64,000 nucleotides of DNA from Breoghania sp. L-A4 (GTDB lineage: Bacteria; Pseudomonadota; Alphaproteobacteria; Rhizobiales; Stappiaceae). The stretch is taken from contig NZ_CP031841.1 in assembly GCF_003432385.1 (NCBI RefSeq), forward strand, positions 3,449,579 through 3,513,578, read 5' to 3'. Of this stretch, positions 8,241-16,571 are shown piece after piece (positions within the stretch are counted from its first letter, which is position 1; every line of letters begins with the position of its first letter). The translations under genes and the position numbers were made by a program. A model generated the notes under the pieces. That model worked only from the letters and a program-made list of their open reading frames with translations, had not been told where the DNA came from and searched no databases.

Positions 8241-9755
8241 TCAGATATAGTCGGCGAGCGTCAGATTGTAGAGGATGGACGTGGCCCGGTAGCTGGCTTC
8301 CATCATGGTCTGCAACTGCAACACCTGCGCCGCAACCGTTTCCAGATCCACGCCCTCGATATCCTGCACCGCACCGGCAAGCGAGGCCTGGGTCGTGGTG
8401 TGGCGCTCATCCACACGTTGCACCGCCACATAGGTTGTGGCCATCTCCATGTTGAGGCGCTGGATCGCGGAGGCACGCCCATCGGTGTCCGTCAGTTCGC
8501 TGCGAGAACGCTGCGCCATCGCGGTATAGAAACCGTGATCCGCCTCACTATCGGCGGAAAAGTCGGCCGCCTGGAATACCGCCATCGCCTGGATGATCTC
8601 GCGGATACCCTCCTCGTTGGCACGCGCGCCATAGGAGATATTGAAAGACTGGTCGATGGTCGCGATCGCGTCGTCGCGCGGATTGGTCGCGGAATTATCG
8701 CCCACGTACCAGGCCACGGTGTCGGCGGTGCCGTCGCGCTCGGCCGTGGCGTTGGCAAAATCTGGCGGCGGGCCGCCGCCGTCGACGCGCTGGATCGGGT
8801 TGCCCTGAAAGGTGTCGAAGAAGCGGTCGCCGGCACGGCTGTGCGACGCGGCCTTGAGGTTCGTTCGCGCGTCCTCGCCGAGCGCGAGATCGAGCGCATC
8901 GAGAAAATTCTGCGCAGTGTCGTCCGGCGTTGCGCCCAGCTCGAAGCCGTTCTGCTCGCCGGCCTCCGCCGCCACATGCAACTCGATCACCGATTGCGAT
9001 CCATCGGGCAGGTCCAGGTAGATCTTGATGCTCTCACCGACCGCCGGCTGCCCGGTGAAATCGAACGCTTGATCCGCCGGAGGGCCGGCGTTGTAGGTAA
9101 CGGTGACGTTGCTCAGTCCCGCTGCACCGCTGGTATCCTCGACGATCTTGTAGCCGAACGGATGGGTTCCGTCCTCGGCGAGCGACACGGTGCCGGCGGC
9201 GCGCCCACTGGTCAAACGGCCGTTCTCCAGCGTGCCCAGATCGGCCTGCAGATATTCGTCCATGACCTGCTGCAGCCCGGCCTGCGTCGCCGTCCCGCCC
9301 ATCATGGTCTCGTAGGAGACGACCGGCGCGGTATCGACGTCCTTGCCGGAAAACAGTTGCCGTCCGCCCACGTCCGCGTTCGCCAATGCGATCATTTCGA
9401 TGAGCGATACCTTCGCGGACGTCTGGCTGTTGGTGCTGCCGTCGGTCTGCTGCACGAAGTTGTTGGGATCGATCGCGGCGCGCGCCTCGCTGCGGATTTC
9501 TCCCATGCGACCGACCGTCTGGTCCAGCACGGACATGCGCAGGGTGACCAGATCGATGGTGCGCTGATGGGTTCCCACCTCGCCGATGCGCTGCTTCAAG
9601 GACAGATCGAGACTGCGCGTGCTGCCAAGCTCTCCGTAAGTGGTGGAGTTCTTCTGGGTTGCCAGCTGGCGCTGCAGATCATCGAACTTCGCGCGCATGC
9701 TCGTCAGCTGGGTGACCAGCGACGCATCCTTGAAAAAGACCGTTGATACAGACAT
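8241..9755 (-). CDS. flgL: FlgL, hook-filament junction protein (HAP3)
   Basis: Joins the hook-cap protein FlgK to the first flagellin. The N-terminal helix (DLQRQLATQKNSTTYGELG) and the C-terminal helix ending SILYNLTLADYI are typical of alphaproteobacterial FlgL. At 504 residues it is much longer than the usual 300-350 owing to a central beta-rich insert at about 170-350. It is the last gene of the flgE-flgK-flgL operon, eight bases after flgK. Confidence 0.94.
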   Translation of the reverse strand: MSVSTVFFKDASLVTQLTSMRAKFDDLQRQLATQKNSTTYGELGSTRSLDLSLKQRIGEVGTHQRTIDLVTLRMSVLDQTVGRMGEIRSEARAAIDPNNFVQQTDGSTNSQTSAKVSLIEMIALANADVGGRQLFSGKDVDTAPVVSYETMMGGTATQAGLQQVMDEYLQADLGTLENGRLTSGRAAGTVSLAEDGTHPFGYKIVEDTSGAAGLSNVTVTYNAGPPADQAFDFTGQPAVGESIKIYLDLPDGSQSVIELHVAAEAGEQNGFELGATPDDTAQNFLDALDLALGEDARTNLKAASHSRAGDRFFDTFQGNPIQRVDGGGPPPDFANATAERDGTADTVAWYVGDNSATNPRDDAIATIDQSFNISYGARANEEGIREIIQAMAVFQAADFSADSEADHGFYTAMAQRSRSELTDTDGRASAIQRLNMEMATTYVAVQRVDERHTTTQASLAGAVQDIEGVDLETVAAQVLQLQTMMEASYRATSILYNLTLADYI

Positions 9756-9763
9756 ACCCTACC

Positions 9764-11653
9764 TCACACTCTCATCAGGACGTCGAACATTTCCTGCACA
9801 ATCGTCATCACCCGCGCGTTGGCGGAATAGGCGTTCTGCAACTCGATCAGCCGGGCGAGTTCTTCGTCGATATTCACTTCAGAGGACGCATCCAGCCGGT
9901 CGCGCAGGTTGTTGCTGACCACTTCCTGGCCCGCCCGTGATGTTTCGATGCCCGCGGACAGCGCGCCCTGATGCGCGATCATTTCGGTCAGATAGTCGAC
10001 CACCGAGCCGTTGAACGGCGCCGTCTTGGTGCCGATCCCGGACGCGCTGTCGAACTGGAACGCCGTCTTCGTCAGGGCGTCGTAAAGCGCCTGGGGCCGG
10101 GTCGGATCGCCCGACAGCGTCTCGGGAGACGTCTCGTAGATCACCAGTCGCGAGGAATCTTCCGCCAGCGCCCGGTTGACCGTGATTCGGCCCGCGTAGC
10201 CGATTTTCTGATCTCGGCCGTCGAGCGCGTTCGTATAGCTCTGGTTCGTCACCCCATCCGTGAACAGGGGCAGCGCAGTACCCTCCCCCGTCAATCCGGT
10301 CGCGGTAACGTTGGCGCTCAGGCCGGTCACGCTGGTCGCCGTGCCGCCGTCGTCGAGGATGCGGATGACATCACCGCCCTCGTCGCTGACGGTGAAGGTG
10401 CCGCCGAGCGCTGTCTGGATCTGCGCCACGATGGACGCGGTGTCAGCCGTGCCCGCCGTGAAATCAATGCCGAACACCGTGTCCGACGGGTTCGCCGTGG
10501 CCGAATTGGCGAGCGGCAGCTGCGAGGGGTCGTCGACGCGCACGAAACTGACCGTGCGGCTCTCACCGGAGCCGACATCGGTGTAGGTCAGCGTCGCGAC
10601 GTTGCCCTTCTCGAGCTGATTGTAGAGATCGATGTCAAAACCGGCGGGCGCCGGGTTGGGTCCTCCGGCCGCGGTGCCGGGAACCGTATAATTGGACAGT
10701 GCGAGCGACAGCTGGCTCGCGATCTCGTCAAGCTGGTTTTGCGCAGTCACGAGATAGTCGTCGCGCATCGCCAGATAAGCGCCGAGCTCGCCCGATCCGA
10801 TGCCGTTGGTGGAAATCAGATCTGTCGTCGAGCCGCCCGCCGCCACAAGCGTCAGCGTCCCGACCCCGCGCAACGCCGGATCGGCGTCCCACTGGGACTC
10901 CGCCGATATCGTGGCGCGCTTGTCGAAGCGCAGATCGGAGGCATAGACGTCCAGCAGCAGGATGCCGTTGGTCGTGTGCAACCGCACCGAACCGTTTTCG
11001 GCTTCCTTGATATTCAGATCGACGAGCCCGGAGAGCTCATCCAGGTACCGGTCGCGCTGATCGAGAAGATCGGTTGCCGAGAAGCCGCCCGCCTTCTGCA
11101 GGACGATCTCCTGATCGATCGCGCCGACGTTCTTGACCAGTTCGTTGATCCGGTCGACCGTATCGCTGATACCGGTTTCCGCATCCTGGCGCATCCTCTG
11201 GATGGTGGCCGTGGCGCTGTTGAGTTCGGATGCCAGCGCCTTGGCGTTCTGCATCGTGGTCAGGCGGATGGTGAAGTCTTCAGGGCTCGACGCCAGATCG
11301 GCAAGGCTGCCCACAAAGTCCGACATCACCTGGGTCAGCGAGCCAGGGTCGTTGAGACTGCCCACCAGCTCGTCGACGCGCGACGAATAAGAGGCCATCA
11401 GGTTGATGAACTCCATGTCGGCCTGGCTGGTGCGGTATTGCGCCTGCACCTGCTCGTCGAGGCTGCGGTTCACCTGATCGCCGACCACGCCGATGACCTG
11501 GCCGTCGTTGCCATAGTAGACGGAAGCGGTGACGCTCTTCTTGGTGTAGCCAACCGTGTCGGCGCTGGCGATGTTCGCTGCGGTGACGTCAAGCTGGCGC
11601 TGGTTGAATGCCAGGCCGTACAGAGCGGTATTGAGCGCGGAACTCAGACCCAT
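9764..11653 (-). CDS. flgK: FlgK, hook-associated protein 1
   Basis: First protein on the distal hook end. It begins MGLSSALNTALYGL and has the rod/hook N-terminal motif ANIASADTVGYTKK. It ends with the typical FlgK C-terminal helix LIELQNAYSANARVMTIVQE. At 629 residues it is longer than most rhizobial FlgK proteins. The extra part, about residues 330-450, contains flagellin-IN-like segments such as TFTVSDEGGDVIRILDDGG. Confidence 0.95.
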   Translation of the reverse strand: MGLSSALNTALYGLAFNQRQLDVTAANIASADTVGYTKKSVTASVYYGNDGQVIGVVGDQVNRSLDEQVQAQYRTSQADMEFINLMASYSSRVDELVGSLNDPGSLTQVMSDFVGSLADLASSPEDFTIRLTTMQNAKALASELNSATATIQRMRQDAETGISDTVDRINELVKNVGAIDQEIVLQKAGGFSATDLLDQRDRYLDELSGLVDLNIKEAENGSVRLHTTNGILLLDVYASDLRFDKRATISAESQWDADPALRGVGTLTLVAAGGSTTDLISTNGIGSGELGAYLAMRDDYLVTAQNQLDEIASQLSLALSNYTVPGTAAGGPNPAPAGFDIDLYNQLEKGNVATLTYTDVGSGESRTVSFVRVDDPSQLPLANSATANPSDTVFGIDFTAGTADTASIVAQIQTALGGTFTVSDEGGDVIRILDDGGTATSVTGLSANVTATGLTGEGTALPLFTDGVTNQSYTNALDGRDQKIGYAGRITVNRALAEDSSRLVIYETSPETLSGDPTRPQALYDALTKTAFQFDSASGIGTKTAPFNGSVVDYLTEMIAHQGALSAGIETSRAGQEVVSNNLRDRLDASSEVNIDEELARLIELQNAYSANARVMTIVQEMFDVLMRV

Positions 11654-11688
11654 GACATCAACCCTACTTGTTTACCCATCTGACGTGC

Positions 11689-11722
11689 GCCCCGCCGCCG
11701 AGATGAAAGCCGGCGGCGGGGC
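11689..11722 (-). other. Strong hairpin between flgE and flgK
   Basis: A 12-bp GC-only stem (GCCCCGCCGCCG paired with CGGCGGCGGGGC) sits between the flgE stop and the flgK start. No T run follows on the transcribed strand. It could stabilise flgE mRNA or attenuate transcription into flgK, since far more hook subunits than FlgK are needed. Confidence 0.6.
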
Positions 11723-11730
11723 AAAGGGTC

Positions 11731-13098
11731 CTATCGGACCATGTTGAGCGCTTCTTGAAGCATCTCATCGCCGCTGGTCACGATCCGGGTGTTCGCCGAA
11801 TAGGCCTGCTGGGTGATGATCAACTTGGAGAACTCATCCGCGATATCGGTGTTGGACGCCTCAAGGGCGTTGCCCTCCACCGATCCGGTCGCGCTGAACA
11901 ACGGCACGCCGGAGTCCGTCGTCTGCGCGAAGGCACCACCTTCAAGCCGCGCGAGACGCCCATCGGCGTTGAACGAGGCGATCGGGATCTCATAGAGCGC
12001 GCGGGTCTGGCCGTTGTTGTAGGTGGCCACGATCCGGCCGTTGCCGCTGATCTTCACGCCGGTCTGATCGCCAGTCGAGAAACCGTTCTGGTTCAACGTG
12101 TTGACCGTCACTCGACCATTGGGATCATAGGTCTGCGTCAGACCGCCGGAGCCGAAGTTGAAATTGACGTCGCCGACAACCGCACCGTTCACCGTCACAT
12201 TGGAGAGCGTGATGCTTGTCGTGGCGGGTACCGCCAACGACCCATTGCCGTTGAACTGGAACTCACCCACGTTGGTGTAGCGCGCATTCGCGCCCGTCGC
12301 GTCCGCGTCGGTGAGATAGTAGAGGTTCCAGGTGTCGAGGGTCGCCGGGGGACCCGCCGTGGGATCAGCGTTTTCGGTCTTGGCCCAGCGCAACTGGACG
12401 TTCACCGGAGAACCGTTGTCGTTGTAGATCGTGATGGCTTCGCCAGCGACGGAAGAGGCAAGGAAGTCGCTCTCGGTCGCCGCCGTGATGTCAGCGCCCG
12501 GGGTACCGACCAGCAGTTCGGAGCCCGGATCGGCAGGATCCGCGTTGGTCGTCAACGGATAGGTCGCGATCTTCGCGCGATACTGAATCTCGGTGGTCGC
12601 GGTGGCCGGAAGAATGTCGTTCTGGATCTGGATCAGCTCCGGCACGCTGCCCGACGGGTTGCCCGTCGTCGCATCGATGGCGTTGCCGAACAGATAGTAT
12701 CCGGCGCCGTTCACGAGAAAGCCTTCCTCATCGAACTGGAAGTCGCCACGGCGCGTGTACACGTTATCACCGGAGAAGATCGACCGGCCGTCGCTCTCGC
12801 CCACCTTCTGCTGCACGACGAAATAGCCGTCGCCGTTGATCGCCATGAAGGTGTCGATGTCGGAGCGCTGGATATCGCCGGCGATATCATTGGTGGCGCG
12901 CGAGTTCGCCAGCACCGTGCCGGCAATCTGCGTGGTCTGGTCCGTACCGCCGCTGGCAACCAGATCGGCGAAGCTCGTATCGAGCCGCTTGTAACCAATG
13001 GTCTGTGAGTTCGCGATATTGCCGGAAATATTCTCGAGTGCGTAGGACTGAGATTTCAAACCGGAAATCGCCGCATTGATGGCCCCGTAGATTCCCAT
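11731..13098 (-). CDS. flgE: FlgE, flagellar hook protein
   Basis: Hook subunit, 455 residues. It begins MGIYGAINAAISGLKSQ with the rod/hook motif NISGNIANSQTIGYKR. It ends with the FlgE C-terminal signature ASNTDIADEFSKLIITQQAY and MLQEALNMVR. An AGGAGA ribosome binding site lies just before the ATG. It is the first gene of the operon and is preceded by a sigma-54 promoter. Confidence 0.96.
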   Translation of the reverse strand: MGIYGAINAAISGLKSQSYALENISGNIANSQTIGYKRLDTSFADLVASGGTDQTTQIAGTVLANSRATNDIAGDIQRSDIDTFMAINGDGYFVVQQKVGESDGRSIFSGDNVYTRRGDFQFDEEGFLVNGAGYYLFGNAIDATTGNPSGSVPELIQIQNDILPATATTEIQYRAKIATYPLTTNADPADPGSELLVGTPGADITAATESDFLASSVAGEAITIYNDNGSPVNVQLRWAKTENADPTAGPPATLDTWNLYYLTDADATGANARYTNVGEFQFNGNGSLAVPATTSITLSNVTVNGAVVGDVNFNFGSGGLTQTYDPNGRVTVNTLNQNGFSTGDQTGVKISGNGRIVATYNNGQTRALYEIPIASFNADGRLARLEGGAFAQTTDSGVPLFSATGSVEGNALEASNTDIADEFSKLIITQQAYSANTRIVTSGDEMLQEALNMVR

Positions 13099-13487
13099 CG
13101 ACTTCTCCTAAAGTTGGTACGGAACGCGCAGCCGTGTCCGCAGTGAGCTGTCCTTCAATTGGCAAACAGCGTGCCAATCCCAACGAAGGAGATAAAACGC
13201 AATGGAATCAATAAACTCTCAGGATGGAAAGGGCGGGAGACACAGCGGGCGAATGGCAATTCGTGCCGCCCGCGGCAAAGTTTGCCGGATGCGGCGACGG
13301 TCCTTGCCGAGCCATTCACGCATCGCGATGCCAGCTGGCGAACCGAGTCCACCCGCAGAGGGTGCCTGAATGCGGTGGAAGTGGCGCCGATGTGATGTGA
13401 GCCGTGCGTTGTGTCAATCAGGTCATGCTCCTTGAACGATTTTTGCTCTAGGATCAGGCGCGAAATATCAAAGAGGATCCCCGCGCC
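13099..13487. other. Divergent promoter region flgE / moxR
   Basis: Apart from the sigma-54 site at 13162-13176 on the minus strand, I see no gene or repeat. The right half presumably holds the promoter of the MoxR gene. Confidence 0.5.
13162..13176 (-). promoter_or_regulatory. Sigma-54 promoter of flgEKL
   Basis: On the minus strand the sequence is TGGCACG-CTGT-TTGC, an exact match to the -24/-12 consensus (TGGCACG-N4-TTGC). The predicted start of transcription is about 50 bases upstream of the flgE ATG. Sigma-54 control of hook genes with FlbD/FliX-type activation is known in Caulobacter; the activator is not in this window. Confidence 0.88.
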
Positions 13488-14333
13488 ATGCGTTTTGAAG
13501 GCACTGCCGACTACATCGCCACCGAAGATCTGCGTGTGGCGGTGAATGCCGCCATCACCCTGGAGCGGCCTCTGCTGATCAAGGGCGAACCGGGCACCGG
13601 CAAGACGGTTCTGGCGAACGAGGTCGCCAAGACGCTGAACGCGCCCCTGATCGAATGGCACATCAAGTCGACCACCAAGGCGCAGCAGGGCCTGTACGAA
13701 TACGATGCGGTCTCGCGCCTGCGCGACAGTCAGCTTGGCGACGAACGCGTGCACGACATCGCCAACTACATCAAGCGCGGCAAGCTTTGGGAAGCCTTCT
13801 CATCCGACGACCGTCCGGTCCTGCTGATCGACGAGATCGACAAGGCCGACATCGAGTTCCCCAACGACCTCCTGCTGGAACTCGACCGCATGGAATTCCA
13901 TGTCTACGAGACCGGACAGACCATCAGGGCGGAACGGCGACCGCTGGTGATCATCACGTCCAACAATGAAAAGGACCTGCCCGACGCCTTCCTGCGCCGC
14001 TGCTTCTTCCACTACATCAAGTTTCCCGATGCGGACACGATGCGTGAAATCGTCGACGTCCACTACCCCGGCATCAAGGGCATGCTGCTGCGCGAGGCGC
14101 TGCAGATCTTCTACGACGTGCGCGATGTGCCGGGCCTGAAGAAGAAGCCCTCGACGTCCGAGCTGCTGGACTGGATCAAGCTGCTGATGAATGAGGATAT
14201 CGATGCGGCGACGCTGAAGGAACGCGATCCCACCAAACTGATACCGCCGCTGCATGGCGCGTTGCTCAAGAACGAACAGGATGTGCATCTGTTCGAGCGC
14301 CTGGCCTTCATGGCGCGCCGCGAAAGCCGCTGA
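13488..14333 (+). CDS. MoxR-family AAA ATPase
   Basis: AAA+ ATPase of 281 residues, of the MoxR/CoxD type, thought to act as a chaperone that remodels or inserts cofactors into partner proteins together with a VWA protein. Walker A is GEPGTGKT (33-40), Walker B VLLIDEID (111-118), followed by the sensor ITSNNEKDLPDAFLRRC. The expected partner, a CoxE-like VWA protein, lies 8 kb downstream at 22582 instead of adjacent. Confidence 0.9.
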   Translation: MRFEGTADYIATEDLRVAVNAAITLERPLLIKGEPGTGKTVLANEVAKTLNAPLIEWHIKSTTKAQQGLYEYDAVSRLRDSQLGDERVHDIANYIKRGKLWEAFSSDDRPVLLIDEIDKADIEFPNDLLLELDRMEFHVYETGQTIRAERRPLVIITSNNEKDLPDAFLRRCFFHYIKFPDADTMREIVDVHYPGIKGMLLREALQIFYDVRDVPGLKKKPSTSELLDWIKLLMNEDIDAATLKERDPTKLIPPLHGALLKNEQDVHLFERLAFMARRESR

Positions 14334-14338
14334 CCGCC

Positions 14339-14872
14339 ATGGCCGGACAACCGCGCGCGTTCCTCGTCGCCACAGTCCTCGCGCTGCTCGCGGCATGTCT
14401 GATGCCGAAACCTTCGCACGCGGTCAGTGGCTGGCGTGACGAGGCGGCGGGCCTGGTGCACTTCAGTGGACTTCGCTGCCCCAACCGGATCGCATCGCTG
14501 ACGCGGACGGACACCACCAGCGCGTTCGGCGACATGCTGGCCAGTTGCACCTATCAGTCCGCCGACATCCACGCCGTGATCGGGATTATGGAACCAAACG
14601 CCGTCGTGCGGGCGCTTCACACTCTCGAACAAAACTATCTGTCGAGCGGTTTCCCGCTTGTACAGGGCGAGGCAGCCTCTTCAATCGGCCTGACTTTCGC
14701 CGTCGGGCGCATCGGGTCGCGCGAACTGCTCGAAACCATGTGGCCCATACGGGTCGGTGGTAACGATCACATCCTGTGGGTCAGCCACCGCCACGAGGTC
14801 GACCGCCAGGAGGTCGACACCTTGTACGACGCCGTCGTCCAGATGCTGCGTGCCGCGCAGGCGACCCGCTAG
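14339..14872 (+). CDS. Exported protein of unknown function
   Basis: A 177-residue protein starting five bases after moxR. The N-terminus is a signal sequence containing LLAAC, which fits a lipobox with Cys20, although a signal peptidase I site at SHA (27-29) is also possible. I recognise no domain. The spacing suggests co-transcription with the ATPase gene. Confidence 0.7.
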   Translation: MAGQPRAFLVATVLALLAACLMPKPSHAVSGWRDEAAGLVHFSGLRCPNRIASLTRTDTTSAFGDMLASCTYQSADIHAVIGIMEPNAVVRALHTLEQNYLSSGFPLVQGEAASSIGLTFAVGRIGSRELLETMWPIRVGGNDHILWVSHRHEVDRQEVDTLYDAVVQMLRAAQATR

Positions 14873-14878
14873 CGCGTT

Positions 14879-15778
14879 TCAGACCGACACGCGCGCCCGG
14901 ACATGCGCATCGACATGCGGATAATCGATCGTGCCCTGCACAAGCGCAGGCGACGGCCGGCCGAGGAAATAGCCCTGAAACAGATCGAACCCGGCATCAA
15001 GGGCGATGCGCAATTCTTGCTCGGTTTCGATACCCTCGCAGCTGACCTCGACATCCAGTTCCTTGATTAGCTCAACCATGCCGGTGAGAAAACGAACCGC
15101 GCGCATGTCCCCGCGACAGCGCGACAGCCATTGCAGATCGAATTTCACAAGATCGGGATGCAGGTCGAACACCCGGTCGAAATTGGAGTGCTGCGCGCCG
15201 AAATCGTCGATCGCGATGGCAACGCCGTGGCTGCGGAACTGTTCGACGACCTGCGCCAGGATGACCTTGTCGTCATGCATCGTTTCGATAATCTCGAACA
15301 CGAGACGGCGCGGCTCGATGCCGTGGCTCTCGAGGCGCTGCATGAACGTATCGACACAGCGCTCCGAGCGCAGCACGTCGGTGAAGACCTCCGGATTGAT
15401 GTTCAGAAAGAGCTTCTGAGTGCCGTCCGCAAGCAGGCAAAAATTGCGCACATGCAGGACCCGCAAGAGGCGCTCGAGAAAAAAGCCCTGGTCGCGATCC
15501 ACCGCGTTCAGGAACGTATGAACCGGAAGCGACACCCCATCGAGCATCGGCCGCAGCAGCGCCTCATGCCCCTGGAGCACGAGCCCGCGCTCGCCGCGGC
15601 GGAAAATCGGCTGGAACGCACTTTCCAGCCGGTAGCGCTCAAAGCATCCTATCGAGCGACCGTCTCTCTCATACGAGAGACTGCGCACAACCCGCTGAGC
15701 CTCTTCACCATTCAAAACGCGTTTCCATCCGTGTATCGCCTCATCGGAAAAACAATACGAATGAATCTCTTTCCGCAT
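14879..15778 (-). CDS. EAL-domain cyclic-di-GMP phosphodiesterase
   Basis: Single EAL domain (about 299 residues) predicted to hydrolyse c-di-GMP to pGpG. Catalytic signatures look intact: HEALLRP (71-77), INPE, the FEIIET metal site, IAIDDFG, the lysine in DLVKFD, CEGIETEQE and FQGYFLGRP. There is no GGDEF or obvious sensor domain, only about 50 N-terminal residues. The ATG at 15778 is chosen over a TTG four codons upstream. Lowering c-di-GMP usually favours swimming, consistent with flagellar genes nearby, but no direct link is shown. Confidence 0.9.
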   Translation of the reverse strand: MRKEIHSYCFSDEAIHGWKRVLNGEEAQRVVRSLSYERDGRSIGCFERYRLESAFQPIFRRGERGLVLQGHEALLRPMLDGVSLPVHTFLNAVDRDQGFFLERLLRVLHVRNFCLLADGTQKLFLNINPEVFTDVLRSERCVDTFMQRLESHGIEPRRLVFEIIETMHDDKVILAQVVEQFRSHGVAIAIDDFGAQHSNFDRVFDLHPDLVKFDLQWLSRCRGDMRAVRFLTGMVELIKELDVEVSCEGIETEQELRIALDAGFDLFQGYFLGRPSPALVQGTIDYPHVDAHVRARVSV

Positions 15779-15911
15779 GATTAATCGCAAGTACCCGAAA
15801 AAAAGCTAAAATCCGAATTAAACGTGACATGAACTTAGGCGATGAATAGCAACGGCATCTAATCCGTCCGCATGTCGTGACTGGATACACGGACGAAAAC
15901 CTGGAGGCTCC

Positions 15912-16460
15912 ATGCAACACCGCCGTCTGTTTTTGGTCCGACACGCCAAGTCGGCGTCGAACGACGAGCCGGGAGCCGACTTCAACCGCGCCCTGTCCGG
16001 CCGTGGCCGGCGCGCCTGCCGGCTCATGGGTGACTACATGAACGCCCATGCGCTTCTGCCCGAGACGATCCTCTGTTCAGCGGCTCAGCGCACGCGCGAG
16101 ACCCTGGCGCACTTCCTCGCCGTCTTTTCGCACGACCACCGGATCCTGCTGACGCACGCGCTGTATGACGCGCCGCATCGCGATTGCTACGAGATCATAC
16201 GAAAGCACGGTGGGGCGGCGAAAACGCTGATGCTGATCGGCCACAACCCGTCGATCCAGGAGATGGCGCTCGACCTCACGAAGGACGGTGACCCCGCATT
16301 GATCGCCGCGATCGTGACAAAATATCCCACGGCGGCGCTCACGGTACTGGACCTCGACATCGAGAGCTGGTCGGACGTCGCGCCCCGAACGGCCCGCCTC
16401 CAGTCCTTCATCACGCCGCGCGATATCGATCAGACACCGACAAGCCACGACGAGGATTAA
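15912..16460 (+). CDS. sixA: SixA-type histidine phosphatase
   Basis: A 182-residue member of the histidine phosphatase superfamily. LVRHAKS near the N-terminus supplies the catalytic His11, and LIGHNPS carries the second histidine. SixA in E. coli dephosphorylates Hpt domains; an orphan Hpt gene is present at 30602 in this window, but any link is speculation. A GGAGG ribosome binding site precedes the start. It lies upstream of ycjX, a common rhizobial arrangement. Confidence 0.85.
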   Translation: MQHRRLFLVRHAKSASNDEPGADFNRALSGRGRRACRLMGDYMNAHALLPETILCSAAQRTRETLAHFLAVFSHDHRILLTHALYDAPHRDCYEIIRKHGGAAKTLMLIGHNPSIQEMALDLTKDGDPALIAAIVTKYPTAALTVLDLDIESWSDVAPRTARLQSFITPRDIDQTPTSHDED

Positions 16461-16571
16461 GGTCGTGTTTGCCCAAGCCCCTTGTCACACCTACATGACA
16501 TCCGACACAGCACATGTCCGCGGGGGTCACAGCATCACCAGCGGATCCATCCACCATGACGGCCCGAACCC

